From positions 1 to 64,000 of the forward strand of contig UBMU01000029.1 in the NCBI GenBank assembly GCA_900466605.1: 64,000 nucleotides of DNA, written 5' to 3'. The DNA comes from Hyphomicrobiales bacterium (GTDB lineage: Bacteria > Pseudomonadota > Alphaproteobacteria > Rhizobiales > Rhizobiaceae). This document shows positions 25,452-34,050 of the stretch, one piece after another. The translations under genes and the position numbers were made by a program. A model generated the notes under the pieces. The model did not search any database and was not told the origin of the DNA. It saw nothing but the letters and a program-made list of their open reading frames with translations. Each line of letters starts with the position of its first letter. The stretch's first letter is position 1.

Positions 25452-26996
25452 TCACTGTGGCGCAGACACGCCTCTTGCGAATGGCAAAAAGACTAGAGCG
25501 CATCCAGTCAGGATGGCAATGATCAGCCACGCCTCATTGATCGCCTGGACACTTGCCGCCGTTTGCACCAGCGGATCCAGTGCCGCCAAGGTATCGGGAC
25601 TGAAGCTACCGGCGTTGTCAACGATGGCGCCTGCCGGCGCGCCCACAAAGTCAGATGCGGCGCTGTCTCCTGCACGCAGCCGATCCCAAAGAGACTGCGC
25701 AAGTGGTTCAGACCTCGTATAGATGATCGTATCGATCATCGCGATGCCGATTGCACCGCCAAGGTTGCGCATCAGGTTGAAGAGCCCGCTAGCGTCTGGA
25801 ACCTGCGTGGGCGACAAAGTTCCGAGGGCCAAACGTGTTGGCGGTAGAAGGCAGAACATAATCGCGGCACCGCGAACCACCTGTGGCCAGAACATCGCCT
25901 CAAAGTCGGAGCGTGGATCCTCGACCGCGCTCATAGCCAGTCCCAGCGCAAAAAGCGCAAAGCCGGCGGCAGAAAGCAAACGCGGATCTGTCCGCTTCTC
26001 CAGCGCAACAGCGATGGGCGCCGCAATCAATTGCGTGATCCCGGTGACGAGCATGGTCGCGCCGATTTCGAGGGCGTTATGTCCCCTGATGAAGGCGAGA
26101 AAAACCGGCATGAGATATACGGAGCCGAACAAGCCGATCCCGAGCACGAAGCTGAGAGCCGAACCAATCAGAAAATTCCTATCCCCGAAATGACGCAGTT
26201 CGACGATCGGACGCCTTCGGCGCAGTGACCGAGAAACGAAAGCGATCCCGGACACGAGGCTCGCAGTCAGCAGACCCAATACATATGGCGAAATCCAACC
26301 TGATGTCGGCGCCTCTTTTAGTCCCAATTCGAGGCTGGTAAGCGCCATGGCCATCATGACTAGCGAAAAACAATCGAGATGGAGAAGCTCGGAAGGCGCT
26401 CCTTTTTGCTGCGGAAGGCTTCGCCATGCCACAAGCGCAGAGACAATCCCCGGAACGATATTGATCAGGAACAGCCAGTGCCAGGAGTAGGTCGCAGTCA
26501 GCCAGCCACCGACAATCGGCCCAACGGTCGGGGCCAGCACCGCAAGCACCCCTGCAATGGTCGTTGCAATCGCCTGCCGCTCATTCGGAAAGAGGATAAA
26601 TACCGCTGAGAACACTGCGGGGATCAACGTTCCGCCCGAAAAGCCCTGAAGCGCCCTCCATGCAACGAGCTCGCCGAAGGTACCACTCGCCGCGCAGCCG
26701 CCAGAAGCAATGACAAACACGAGGATCGAAGCAACGAACAGCCAGCGCATTGTAAAAACGCGTGTCAGCAAACCCGTCAGCGGAATGGCAACCACTTCCG
26801 CGATCAGGTAGATCGTCTGGATCCAACTCATTTGGTCTGGATCGATATCAATGGCTTGCTGAATTGTTGGCAGTGAGGTCGCCACGACCTGGACGTCGAG
26901 AATCGCCATGAACATCCCAACGCACATCGCGACGAAGCCGATCCAGACGATCGTCGACGGCATGTGAGAAGGGGCGAGCTCACTGTCTTGCGACAT
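25452..26996 (-). CDS. MFS multidrug exporter, DHA2 family (14 TM)
   Basis: A 514-aa inner membrane protein with about fourteen hydrophobic segments. It has the DHA2 features LDVQVVATSLPTIQQAI (motif D1, TM1), IYLIAEVVAIPLTGLLTRVF (motif A region) and VLAPTVGPIVGGWL (motif C). It exports lipophilic drugs or natural products in exchange for protons. No membrane-fusion (EmrA-like) gene is adjacent. The ribosome-binding site before ATG 26996 is weak; ATG 26963 (residue 12) is the alternative. Likely in the same transcription unit as the VOC gene 47 bases upstream, a frequent arrangement for resistance genes. Confidence 0.85.
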   Translation of the reverse strand: MSQDSELAPSHMPSTIVWIGFVAMCVGMFMAILDVQVVATSLPTIQQAIDIDPDQMSWIQTIYLIAEVVAIPLTGLLTRVFTMRWLFVASILVFVIASGGCAASGTFGELVAWRALQGFSGGTLIPAVFSAVFILFPNERQAIATTIAGVLAVLAPTVGPIVGGWLTATYSWHWLFLINIVPGIVSALVAWRSLPQQKGAPSELLHLDCFSLVMMAMALTSLELGLKEAPTSGWISPYVLGLLTASLVSGIAFVSRSLRRRRPIVELRHFGDRNFLIGSALSFVLGIGLFGSVYLMPVFLAFIRGHNALEIGATMLVTGITQLIAAPIAVALEKRTDPRLLSAAGFALFALGLAMSAVEDPRSDFEAMFWPQVVRGAAIMFCLLPPTRLALGTLSPTQVPDASGLFNLMRNLGGAIGIAMIDTIIYTRSEPLAQSLWDRLRAGDSAASDFVGAPAGAIVDNAGSFSPDTLAALDPLVQTAASVQAINEAWLIIAILTGCALVFLPFARGVSAPQ

Positions 26997-27043
26997 GCGG
27001 TTGCTTTGCCATCGTTATACCTGAGCGATCCTGTTATGGGGCT

Positions 27044-27421
27044 TCATTCAGGACGGTAGAAGAAGGCTTCCAGGCGATAGCCATCTGGATCGACGAGGAA
27101 GGCGGCGTAGTAAAATGCCCCGTATTCGGGGCGGATGCCAGGTTCGCCGTTGTCGGTTCCGCCACCGGCAATGCCGTTTGCGTGAAAACCGCGTACCCCG
27201 ACTTCACTTGAGGCGACAAAGCAAAAGTGCAGTCCCGACTCCATGTCGGGGATGACAGGTCGTTCAGCGAGCTTGATCCATAACTGAGGCTGCTCTGCGC
27301 CGTAGCCGAGCCATTTGTCGCTCGTTGAAAGCCTCGTATATCCCAAAGGTTCAAGAGCTTGATCGTAGAATTTTCGTGCACGCTCGAGATCGGACACGCC
27401 GATGGAAATATGATGAAACAT
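27044..27421 (-). CDS. VOC/glyoxalase family protein
   Basis: A 125-aa single VOC module: MFHHISIGVSDLERARKFYDQ with the first metal-ligand His, a mid-protein HFCFVA stretch, and a C-terminal AFLVDPDGYRLEAFF with the conserved Glu. Members include glyoxalases, dioxygenases and antibiotic-binding proteins; which one this is cannot be told. ATG 27421 has AAAGGGAG at good spacing. It precedes the MFS exporter on the same strand, so a resistance or detoxification role is reasonable inference. Confidence 0.8.
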   Translation of the reverse strand: MFHHISIGVSDLERARKFYDQALEPLGYTRLSTSDKWLGYGAEQPQLWIKLAERPVIPDMESGLHFCFVASSEVGVRGFHANGIAGGGTDNGEPGIRPEYGAFYYAAFLVDPDGYRLEAFFYRPE

Positions 27422-27779
27422 CGTTTCTCCCTTTGACGTCGGCAGCGGTCTGCGTCCCAGCCGCGGCCAATTGGCCCCCGAGACACTACAGCGTCGCACT
27501 TGCAAAGGAAATGACCGCTTATAGCGGCAAGAAACCGCCACGGGTTGGCCTCAGCCCACAGGCGGGCGGATCAAGAGGTTTTTTGGGGTGTCCTGGTCAC
27601 CAGAGCTCCGATGGCATGGCGTCAGCCGGTTTCCAACCAATCAAAGTAGAAATCGACCGTACCAGGTCGGATGCCGGGCTTGCCGCTTCGTGACGGTGCA
27701 AAGCGGCAAGCACGCGGGCTGACCGAAAGGTTTGGGCATCGCCTCGTTCGGTGGTGCGAAGCGAGACGGGTACTCAATA
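27422..27779. other. Non-coding gap
   Basis: About 360 bases between the VOC gene and a small hypothetical gene. ORFs here are Arg/Ser-rich and unlike any family I know. It presumably holds the VOC/MFS promoter on the minus strand; no box stands out. Confidence 0.35.
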
Positions 27780-28001
27780 CTAGTTTGCCTGAACCCTTCG
27801 AGCGAGAGCCATGACGTAGTCGTCTGCGATGTCTGCTAACGTCAGGGCGACTTCTGCTTCCTTCCACCCCGCAGCAACGGCTCGCTGTACAAAGGCTCGG
27901 AATGCCTGTGCAAGGACTTCCTCGCGCTCGACGACGCGATACGGATCATTCGCGGGATATCGAGGATTGCTAATCTGGATCGTGGGGTGGGTCGGTTCCA
28001 T
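27780..28001 (-). CDS. Small hypothetical protein, 73 aa
   Basis: A compact, helical, acidic-to-neutral protein. It has an N-terminal proline/asparagine-rich stretch (HPTIQISNPRYPANDPYR) and two likely amphipathic helices (EEVLAQAFRAFVQRAVAAG, VALTLADIADDYVMALARR). Composition is that of a real cytosolic protein. No known domain recognised; no cysteine or signal peptide. It stands alone, with more than 350 bases of non-coding DNA on each side. Confidence 0.6.
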   Translation of the reverse strand: MEPTHPTIQISNPRYPANDPYRVVEREEVLAQAFRAFVQRAVAAGWKEAEVALTLADIADDYVMALARRVQAN

Positions 28002-28357
28002 TGCTGTGCCTCTGTAAGTTGCGTCATTGCATCGGAGTGCATTTTTGCGATGCGCCCCATTTCACTGGCCTGCACTAAGATTATGTTTCGTTTTTAATGG
28101 CTTACGTGGCCCTTGTCGTTAGCCACGCATCCGGAAACTTGCAGCAGCGTACATTTTTGGGATTCTTGCAGTTTTCGACAACGTTCGATCTGTATGGAAA
28201 GGATGCACCCAAGCAACCTCGCTCGACGAAAGCTGCGGAGGGTCTCTAGGCTCAAACCAGCCAGTGGCTGGGCATAATATTGACAGGGTTGTCGGTCAGA
28301 CAACTGGATCGTCTTTTGGCGTTTTTCTGGAGGCTTGGACGTTCGAGAATTGTGCGG
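28002..28357. other. Non-coding gap downstream of the AraC gene
   Basis: About 356 bases with an AT-rich patch near 28078-28100 that could be the promoter of the 73-aa gene. ORFs within have no ribosome-binding site or family resemblance. Confidence 0.35.
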
Positions 28358-29665
28358 TCAGGCTTGGATGCGTTGTCCAAGCGACCGCAGCCACTTGTCA
28401 AACGATTGAGCGCCTTCGACCTCGGGTGCCGGCTCAACAGAATGCCCGAGATAAGATGGTGCTACTACGTTCCTCGCCTCGCGCGGGCTGTAACCGAATT
28501 CCTTGCTGAATGCCCGGCTGAAATGGGCGGCAGAGGAGAAACCGGCGGCAAAGGCGATGTCGGTGATCTGTTGACGATTGGCAGCGTCGCTCAAAGAGGC
28601 ATGAGCAGACAGAAGGCGACGTCGTTGAATATAGTGATGAACACCGCCGTCAGGTTCGAATGCCTGGTAGAGACGCGTGCGTGATACGGCAAGCTCTCGG
28701 CATAGGCGCTCTGTCGTCAGATCGGGGGCAGTCAGATTGTGCTGCACGAACCGGTAAACGCGCTCTTTTAAGGAGAGAGAGCCTTGTTCTGCCGAGGAAG
28801 AATGCGCCGCAGATGCCGAGACGCAGGTCAAGATCATGTCGCGGACCGTTTGGACGATATGTGGGAGATCACCTTCGGACAGTTGTGCGAGCTTTGCCTC
28901 AAGCCCATCCAGGTAATCGATCAGTAGCGTGGTTCTCGTGCCAGAGAGTGTAATGTTGTTCTTGATCTCGGTGGAGGCAAGATGAAGCAGTTCCCTTGGC
29001 AGGTAAAGAGACAGGGTCTGGGCTTCTGTCGAACGTCCCCGGAAGGGATACCCTAACGTTCGCAGCTCGACTTTTCCCGCTTCGCCGTGACAAACATGGC
29101 CGTTGACTTCCGTCCACGTCCGGCCGCTTCGCACGACCGAGACATGCCAATGGTCCATATGGCTTGACCTGACCTTGGCGTCGGGGCGCAAAAAGCTGTG
29201 TGCGGGCGTACTCTGCTGCACAACCAGCATGCCGCCCAGATTCCATGCTGCGTGATCGGCCAGAAAGCCTCTATCGAGTGGAGAATTGTCCGGGAGCCGC
29301 ACGTCAACCAATGGAGCCATATAGGCCTGCCAAGCGGAAAATTGCTGTGCCTGCGGCAGATCCCGCGTGGAAAACCGCAAGGGTTTTAGGACCGGCGGCG
29401 GTGGCGGTTGCTCGTCGGGCCTTGCCTCGCGCGGGAAGCGCCGCCGTTCAATCGGCGCATTCCTGGTATCATCCACGCGCGTGGGATCACTCGCTTGCAC
29501 CGAGTCTGCTCGTGGTGGGTCGTTATCCGGCAATTCCGCCTCCGTCACTGGATCAGCAAGAGCCGTCCTTGCTCGGTCCGAAATTTCAATCCTACTCCCT
29601 ACGTCATTCTTAGATCCACGCCCGGGTGCAACTTCTTCAAATTGGGCAAAGACTTTGTCTGCCAC
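28358..29665 (-). CDS. AraC family transcriptional regulator with long N-terminal extension
   Basis: Up to 435 aa. The last 110 or so residues are the AraC/XylS DNA-binding domain, with two helix-turn-helix units (LTTERLCRELAVSRTRLYQAF and ITDIAFAAGFSSAAHFSRAF) ending near EFGYSPREAR. Residues about 90-270 form an AraC-binding-like sensor (RFSTRDLPQAQQFSAWQAYM, HWHVSVVRSGRTWTEV). The first 90 residues are Arg/Pro/Asp-rich and look disordered. The start is a GTG at 29665 that lies inside the STAS gene, a 67-bp overlap; no internal ATG precedes the sensor domain, so the true start is uncertain. Last gene of the partner-switching operon; probably its transcriptional output or an independent regulator. 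Confidence 0.75.
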   Translation of the reverse strand: MADKVFAQFEEVAPGRGSKNDVGSRIEISDRARTALADPVTEAELPDNDPPRADSVQASDPTRVDDTRNAPIERRRFPREARPDEQPPPPPVLKPLRFSTRDLPQAQQFSAWQAYMAPLVDVRLPDNSPLDRGFLADHAAWNLGGMLVVQQSTPAHSFLRPDAKVRSSHMDHWHVSVVRSGRTWTEVNGHVCHGEAGKVELRTLGYPFRGRSTEAQTLSLYLPRELLHLASTEIKNNITLSGTRTTLLIDYLDGLEAKLAQLSEGDLPHIVQTVRDMILTCVSASAAHSSSAEQGSLSLKERVYRFVQHNLTAPDLTTERLCRELAVSRTRLYQAFEPDGGVHHYIQRRRLLSAHASLSDAANRQQITDIAFAAGFSSAAHFSRAFSKEFGYSPREARNVVAPSYLGHSVEPAPEVEGAQSFDKWLRSLGQRIQA

Positions 29666-29937
29666 GAAACTTGAGAGGAGCCGAGCACGGTCAAATGAAG
29701 GTCGGGACGCTTGCGCGCTTCGATCGTCAGTTTAGCCAGCAAATTTATCCCTGATGAGTTGAGAAATTCAAGCCCGGTCAGGTCCAATGTCGTTTTGCCG
29801 CCACCTTCCTCAAGCGCTTTCATTGCCAGTGCGTGGACCGGCGCATAGGCATCAGGTCCTGCCAGGCGCATTGTGCCGTCAAAGTAGACGGTTCCGCCTT
29901 CAGACCAGACGCGGTATGCTTCTTCTCTAATCTCCAT
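29599..29937 (-). CDS. STAS domain protein (anti-sigma factor antagonist-like)
   Basis: A 112-aa single STAS domain. The loop carrying the phosphorylatable residue is intact (LEFLNSSGINLLAKL, about residues 55-69; the second Ser corresponds to the SpoIIAA phospho-serine). Such proteins switch partners according to phosphorylation by a HATPase kinase and dephosphorylation by a PP2C phosphatase; both are encoded immediately upstream. A GAAAGGTG precedes the ATG. Gene order is kinase, 18 bases, STAS, then the overlapping AraC gene. The target could be the GGDEF-EAL protein, as SiaC activates SiaD, but this is inference. Confidence 0.85.
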   Translation of the reverse strand: MEIREEAYRVWSEGGTVYFDGTMRLAGPDAYAPVHALAMKALEEGGGKTTLDLTGLEFLNSSGINLLAKLTIEARKRPDLHLTVLGSSQVSWQTKSLPNLKKLHPGVDLRMT

Positions 29938-29955
29938 TACGCACCTTTCAAGGTT

Positions 29956-30513
29956 TCAGGATAGTCGAACTGCCATCGCGGCATAGGTTTGGATCTTCGT
30001 TGGTTCGTGTTCGTCCCGGTCCTCAAAGAGCCAGGCAAACTGCACCTCATAGTCGCTCATCAGCGTGAGCAGCCCCAGACCGGAAGCGTTTGATGTTGTT
30101 GCCATGGCGCTTGCTTCTATCTGCTGGATCAAAAGTTCGCCGGGATCACCGCTTGTCACGGTCGCAAGCAGCTTCTGAAACCTGGCGGCCGTCTCCCGGT
30201 CGACCAAATTGGTGACACTAAGGCGAAAGCAGCCTGCTTGCGCTAATGCTTCAACCACGACCTCGCCGCGGCTGCGAAACTTTATGGCATTCTCGATTAA
30301 CTCGTTTGCAAGGTATCCAATATCCTGCCGGAGTTGGTTGTAGAGCCGTTTTGAAGGACGAAATCTCGGCGCCATCATCTCCGCGATAAAGTCGGATGTC
30401 ATGCCCGAGTGTTTCCAGGCTAGCTCAAGCGGCCCATCAAGCAGGCGCAGGCGCACAGAATGGGCGATCTCCGGGGATGCCAGATGCTCGTGTCCAAAAA
30501 GCATGGTTGTCAT
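29956..30513 (-). CDS. HATPase-type kinase-like protein (SiaB/SpoIIAB-type role)
   Basis: A 185-aa cytosolic protein with a recognisable GHKL N-box (YLANELIENAIKFRSRG, Asn70 to Asn75) and a later Gly-containing loop (SNASGLGLLTLMSDYEV) in the position of the ATP lid. It resembles the stand-alone kinases of partner-switching modules (SiaB, Slr1861-like) rather than sensor histidine kinases, since no phospho-acceptor His domain is present. Expected to phosphorylate the STAS protein encoded 18 bases downstream. It begins four bases after the stop of the PP2C phosphatase gene. Confidence 0.75.
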   Translation of the reverse strand: MTTMLFGHEHLASPEIAHSVRLRLLDGPLELAWKHSGMTSDFIAEMMAPRFRPSKRLYNQLRQDIGYLANELIENAIKFRSRGEVVVEALAQAGCFRLSVTNLVDRETAARFQKLLATVTSGDPGELLIQQIEASAMATTSNASGLGLLTLMSDYEVQFAWLFEDRDEHEPTKIQTYAAMAVRLS

Positions 30514-30517
30514 GTCA

Positions 30518-32875
30518 TCACCTATGCCGCATCACAACCAGCGTGATGTCATCATGTATCTTCTGCGTTCCGATATAGGCCATTAGTCCCTCGATAATGC
30601 CGTCCTTCACCTCTTCGGCCGACTGGCCATGCAATTGGCGCGCGCTCTGACAGAGCCGATCAATGCCGAATAGCTCACCGCGGAGATTTTCGGCCTCTGT
30701 AACCCCGTCCGTGTGAAGCACGATCAAGTCGCCTTTCTGGAAGGAAATCTCGCGCGTATCGACAAAGGGGGTGATATCGGATTCAAGCCCGACTGGAAGT
30801 CCGAGGTCGCCGGTATCGATGCGCTCGATCTCACCGGTCTGGCGGATGACGATCAGGTCTTCATGCTGTCCGGAGATAGTGAGGCGCTCGCCGTCGTAAT
30901 CCAGGAAGGACAGTGTAAGGTGCTTGTCCGTTCTGGTTCGCTCGATGTTCTTGAAGATCGCCCGATTAAGGTGTGTGAGGAATCTGGAAGGATCGGTCTC
31001 TCCCGCCTCCAAGAGTGCACGGGCGACCGATTGTACCATGAGCATCAGAACCCCGCTTTCCAGACCATGGCCGGTCACGTCACCGATGCCGATCTTGAGG
31101 CTTTTGCCGTTTTGCAAAACGTCATAGTAGTCGCCACCAACCTCGTCAGCGGGACGCATGTAGGCCGCAATCTCCAACTGCTCGACGGCCCCGAGTTCGG
31201 TCGCGCGCGGCAGAACCATCATCTGGATATGTCGGGCAACATCCAGCTCCGCGCCGAGACGTAAGTTTTCGCTCTTCAGTTGCGTATTCAGGGTTGAGAT
31301 TTCTTCCTTTGCGTCCTCGATTTCCCTTGTGCGCTCCGTGACTAGATTTTCAAGGTTTTCCGTGTGGTAGCTGATCTCTTCGGCCATGCGGTTGAAGGCG
31401 AGCCCTGCCTGAGCAACTTCGTCCTTGGAGCGAATATCAACGCGTACGGAATAGTCCTTCGCTTGAATGCGTTGCGCCGCGGCCGCCAGTGCGCTGATGC
31501 CACCGGTAATGCGCTTCGACGCTGCAAATACCGCGGCTGTGACTATAAGCAGTGAAACCAAAAGGGCGAGGATCTGGTAGATCAGGATACGGTTGGTCGC
31601 GCGTGTGATCTGCTCCCTTGCAGCGATAAGGGACGCGTAAATCTCTCGTTCCGGTACGACAATTCCGAGCGACATGACCTCTCGCTGCACCGGACCATTT
31701 ACCCATAGATTGGAGGGGTTGAGCGTCTTGGTAACGACAAGATAGGGAACGTCTTCCCCGTTTTCGTTCAAGGAGATATGCTGGACTTCACCATCTGCAT
31801 CGAGCGGAAGTGAGGCAATTGCTTTCTGAGAGCTGTTTGGCAAGGAGCGGTCAAGCCCCGTTACACCCTTGCTGGCCTCATCACTTGCCGATCGCAGTCC
31901 CATCACCTTCTCGCCAGCCGAATTGACTGCAACTACGTTCCCGTTCGACATGGCCAGAAAACCGAAACCGGTATCCGCAACCTTCACATGCTCAACGACT
32001 TCGGCAAGTTGATTGAGCGTAATGTCGGCGCCCGCTGTGCCTGCCACGCCACGGCGATCGGCTGTCCACAAAGGGTGGAAAAAGCTGACAATCAGCTTTC
32101 CCGTGATCGCATCCGTATAAGGCGCGGTCTGCGTGATGTTGTCAGGAACGGGACGTGAAGCAGGATCGCGCGCCCATTTCTGCCAGGATTCGTACAGGCC
32201 GGGAAAGAAAAAATCCCAGAAGTTCGCGTTGTTGTGGCCGGGGTATAGTCGATCGAAGGTCTGAGCTTGATCCGTGTAGGGCGCGGTTCTGAAGATCGGT
32301 CGTTCCTTCGGACCGATGAAATACATTTGAAGTTTCGAGGCACCGGTCCGCAAAAGGTTGGGTGCAACGAGATCAAGGACGGTGCTTGTTTCTATGTCCG
32401 TCTGTACCGGCGGGAGCGGGTGATGCTCCCGATCGAGCAGATAGCCCCAAACGCTCACAACCGACGGCGCCCCGGGAAGGTTCTGTGCCCAGTTGCCACT
32501 GCTGTTGAATTCGAGGTTGACGGCCGCGGGCTCAGCCTTCGCCATGGCGGCGCCAACCAGGTCGTTCCTGTCCGGTTGATCAATCTGGTCCTGCAGTACC
32601 CCGGCCAGTGCTTTGACGTCGGAATGTACCTGGCCCAGAAGCAGGCTGACCTGCGCGGCCGTGGAATCGGTCGAGGAGCGAATGTAGTCCTGACTTGCCT
32701 TTTCAAGCCCCTCGCCAACTTGAGCTGTCGCATCTCTGGATAGACGCTGCACGTTCCAGAGCGCGAGGCCGCCGCTGACCAAAAGATCAAAAAGGACCGC
32801 ACCGCCGACAACGATAATGAATTTCGTTCGAAACGAGCGCAATCCAAGGCTTGGCTTTCCTACAGAAGCCGTCAT
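30518..32875 (-). CDS. Cache-HAMP-PP2C (SpoIIE/RsbU-type) phosphatase
   Basis: A 785-aa inner membrane protein. TM1 is near residues 18-42; a large extracytoplasmic Cache-like sensor spans about 43-428 (PGHNNANFWDFFFPG, GTAGADITLNQLAEVVEHV); TM2 is 429-452, HAMP about 453-505, a coiled coil about 505-545 (ENLVTERTREIEDAKEEIS), then the PP2C phosphatase domain. Metal-ligand aspartates are visible at GGDYYD (Asp582), GDVTGHG (Asp599) and HTDGVTEAEN. It resembles SiaA of Pseudomonas, which dephosphorylates a STAS protein on an external cue. ATG 32875 overlaps the stop of the upstream gene (ATGA); the longer frame to 33037 lies inside that gene. Confidence 0.9.
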   Translation of the reverse strand: MTASVGKPSLGLRSFRTKFIIVVGGAVLFDLLVSGGLALWNVQRLSRDATAQVGEGLEKASQDYIRSSTDSTAAQVSLLLGQVHSDVKALAGVLQDQIDQPDRNDLVGAAMAKAEPAAVNLEFNSSGNWAQNLPGAPSVVSVWGYLLDREHHPLPPVQTDIETSTVLDLVAPNLLRTGASKLQMYFIGPKERPIFRTAPYTDQAQTFDRLYPGHNNANFWDFFFPGLYESWQKWARDPASRPVPDNITQTAPYTDAITGKLIVSFFHPLWTADRRGVAGTAGADITLNQLAEVVEHVKVADTGFGFLAMSNGNVVAVNSAGEKVMGLRSASDEASKGVTGLDRSLPNSSQKAIASLPLDADGEVQHISLNENGEDVPYLVVTKTLNPSNLWVNGPVQREVMSLGIVVPEREIYASLIAAREQITRATNRILIYQILALLVSLLIVTAAVFAASKRITGGISALAAAAQRIQAKDYSVRVDIRSKDEVAQAGLAFNRMAEEISYHTENLENLVTERTREIEDAKEEISTLNTQLKSENLRLGAELDVARHIQMMVLPRATELGAVEQLEIAAYMRPADEVGGDYYDVLQNGKSLKIGIGDVTGHGLESGVLMLMVQSVARALLEAGETDPSRFLTHLNRAIFKNIERTRTDKHLTLSFLDYDGERLTISGQHEDLIVIRQTGEIERIDTGDLGLPVGLESDITPFVDTREISFQKGDLIVLHTDGVTEAENLRGELFGIDRLCQSARQLHGQSAEEVKDGIIEGLMAYIGTQKIHDDITLVVMRHR

Positions 32876-34050
32876 AGGGGCTTCCGGCCCGAAGTGGCCC
32901 AGATGGGCCAGCCGGCATAGCCTCGAGGGTGGAGTGCGGAAAAGATATGGTCGGCAAACCCCTGCCTGAACCGCTTGATAAATTCGGGAGAATCCCCTCT
33001 TTTGACCGCCATCTCTCCTGCGTAAACGTCCTCCCATGCCTGGATGATATCTGCAAATTCTTGAGGATCGCCGTCGAGATTCGTAACCATGAAACTTTCG
33101 ATTTTCACATCCTCAAACCCGGCGTCGCGCAGCAGGCGCGAACCCTTCGGTCCTATCTCGACATCCATATCGAAATGACGAAAGAGCTTGGCAACTTCGG
33201 TGTAGGTCCACTGAATGCTGTCGGCGCGCGGTTCTCCAAGGCAATGAGAGTTCTTCTCGTTGGTGATGTAAACTCGGCCGCCCGGCTTGCAAATGCGATA
33301 GAGCTCCCGGAGAAGGAGTTCGGGCCTGTCGAAAATCTGCAGCGAGTGTCGACATGTCACGAAATCGAACTGGTCGCTTTCAAACAGCATTTGCGACGCG
33401 TCACCAAAGGTGTACTCGATGTCCCTGACGCAGAATTTGTCGGCGACCGAGCGCGCGTACTCGAGGCTCGCAACGGAGTGATCGAGGGCAACAATTCTTG
33501 CGGGATTGAATTCCTTCCTGACAAGCATCGCGAAGTCGCCGATGCCGCAACAGATATCGGCGATCGCCATGCCACTGCGCAGGCCATGGCGAGGAAGGAT
33601 CTCGCGCTCATGTCGCCAGGTCATCTTGGTTTGGGTTCTTAGAATCGGAATGAAGCTCTGGTTCTCGACGAATGTCTGGCCCGGATAAAAGGCGGAGTCG
33701 TAGATCTCCATCGTAATATTCGGTGAGAGTTCGCTCAGGTGCCGGAACATCTGCGTTGCCCATGTGACGACGCTTGATACAACAACGACAATCTGGAGCT
33801 CCGGCCTTGACCGGGATGCATCGACCAGGACGCGGGTCAGGGCATGGAATGCCGTACTGTTCATATGTGTTACGCGTTTCAGATTGACGTAAAATACCCC
33901 CTTTACCAATTCCATGCCGTCTCGCAAAAGCCGTAGGTCGTCGGCAATATCGGCGATCGACCGGGGTCGAAAGACGCCAGCTGCAAGAAACTCCTGGTTG
34001 CTGGTGTCGAATTGCGTTGTGAACGTGGGAGAGGGGGTGGTTGCGGTCAA
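32872..34050 (-). CDS. STAS-methyltransferase fusion protein
   Basis: A 392-aa cytosolic protein with two modules. Residues about 10-120 are a STAS-like domain whose phospho-loop reads THMNSTAFHALTR (Asn64-Ser65-Thr66), matching LNSSGIN of the neighbouring STAS protein. Residues about 140-370 are a class I SAM methyltransferase: motif I IADICCGIGDFAMLV (Asp165), an acidic post-I turn after IVALDHS, and motifs DFVTCRHSLQIF and CKPGGRVYITNEK. The methyl acceptor is unknown. The gene overlaps both neighbours by four bases, so it is produced in step with the phosphatase. The fusion suggests methyltransferase activity gated by STAS phosphorylation. Confidence 0.8.
   Translation of the reverse strand: MTATTPSPTFTTQFDTSNQEFLAAGVFRPRSIADIADDLRLLRDGMELVKGVFYVNLKRVTHMNSTAFHALTRVLVDASRSRPELQIVVVVSSVVTWATQMFRHLSELSPNITMEIYDSAFYPGQTFVENQSFIPILRTQTKMTWRHEREILPRHGLRSGMAIADICCGIGDFAMLVRKEFNPARIVALDHSVASLEYARSVADKFCVRDIEYTFGDASQMLFESDQFDFVTCRHSLQIFDRPELLLRELYRICKPGGRVYITNEKNSHCLGEPRADSIQWTYTEVAKLFRHFDMDVEIGPKGSRLLRDAGFEDVKIESFMVTNLDGDPQEFADIIQAWEDVYAGEMAVKRGDSPEFIKRFRQGFADHIFSALHPRGYAGWPIWATSGRKPL

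Noticed and set aside
28094..28303. 69-codon minus-strand ORF downstream of the AraC gene
   Set aside because: Composition (Cys/Arg/Gln-rich) and lack of a start signal make it unlikely to be a gene.
28650..28680. TTCGAAT-like tRNA T-loop resemblance
   Set aside because: It lies inside the AraC coding sequence and no cloverleaf or acceptor stem is present; no tRNA gene was found in the window.
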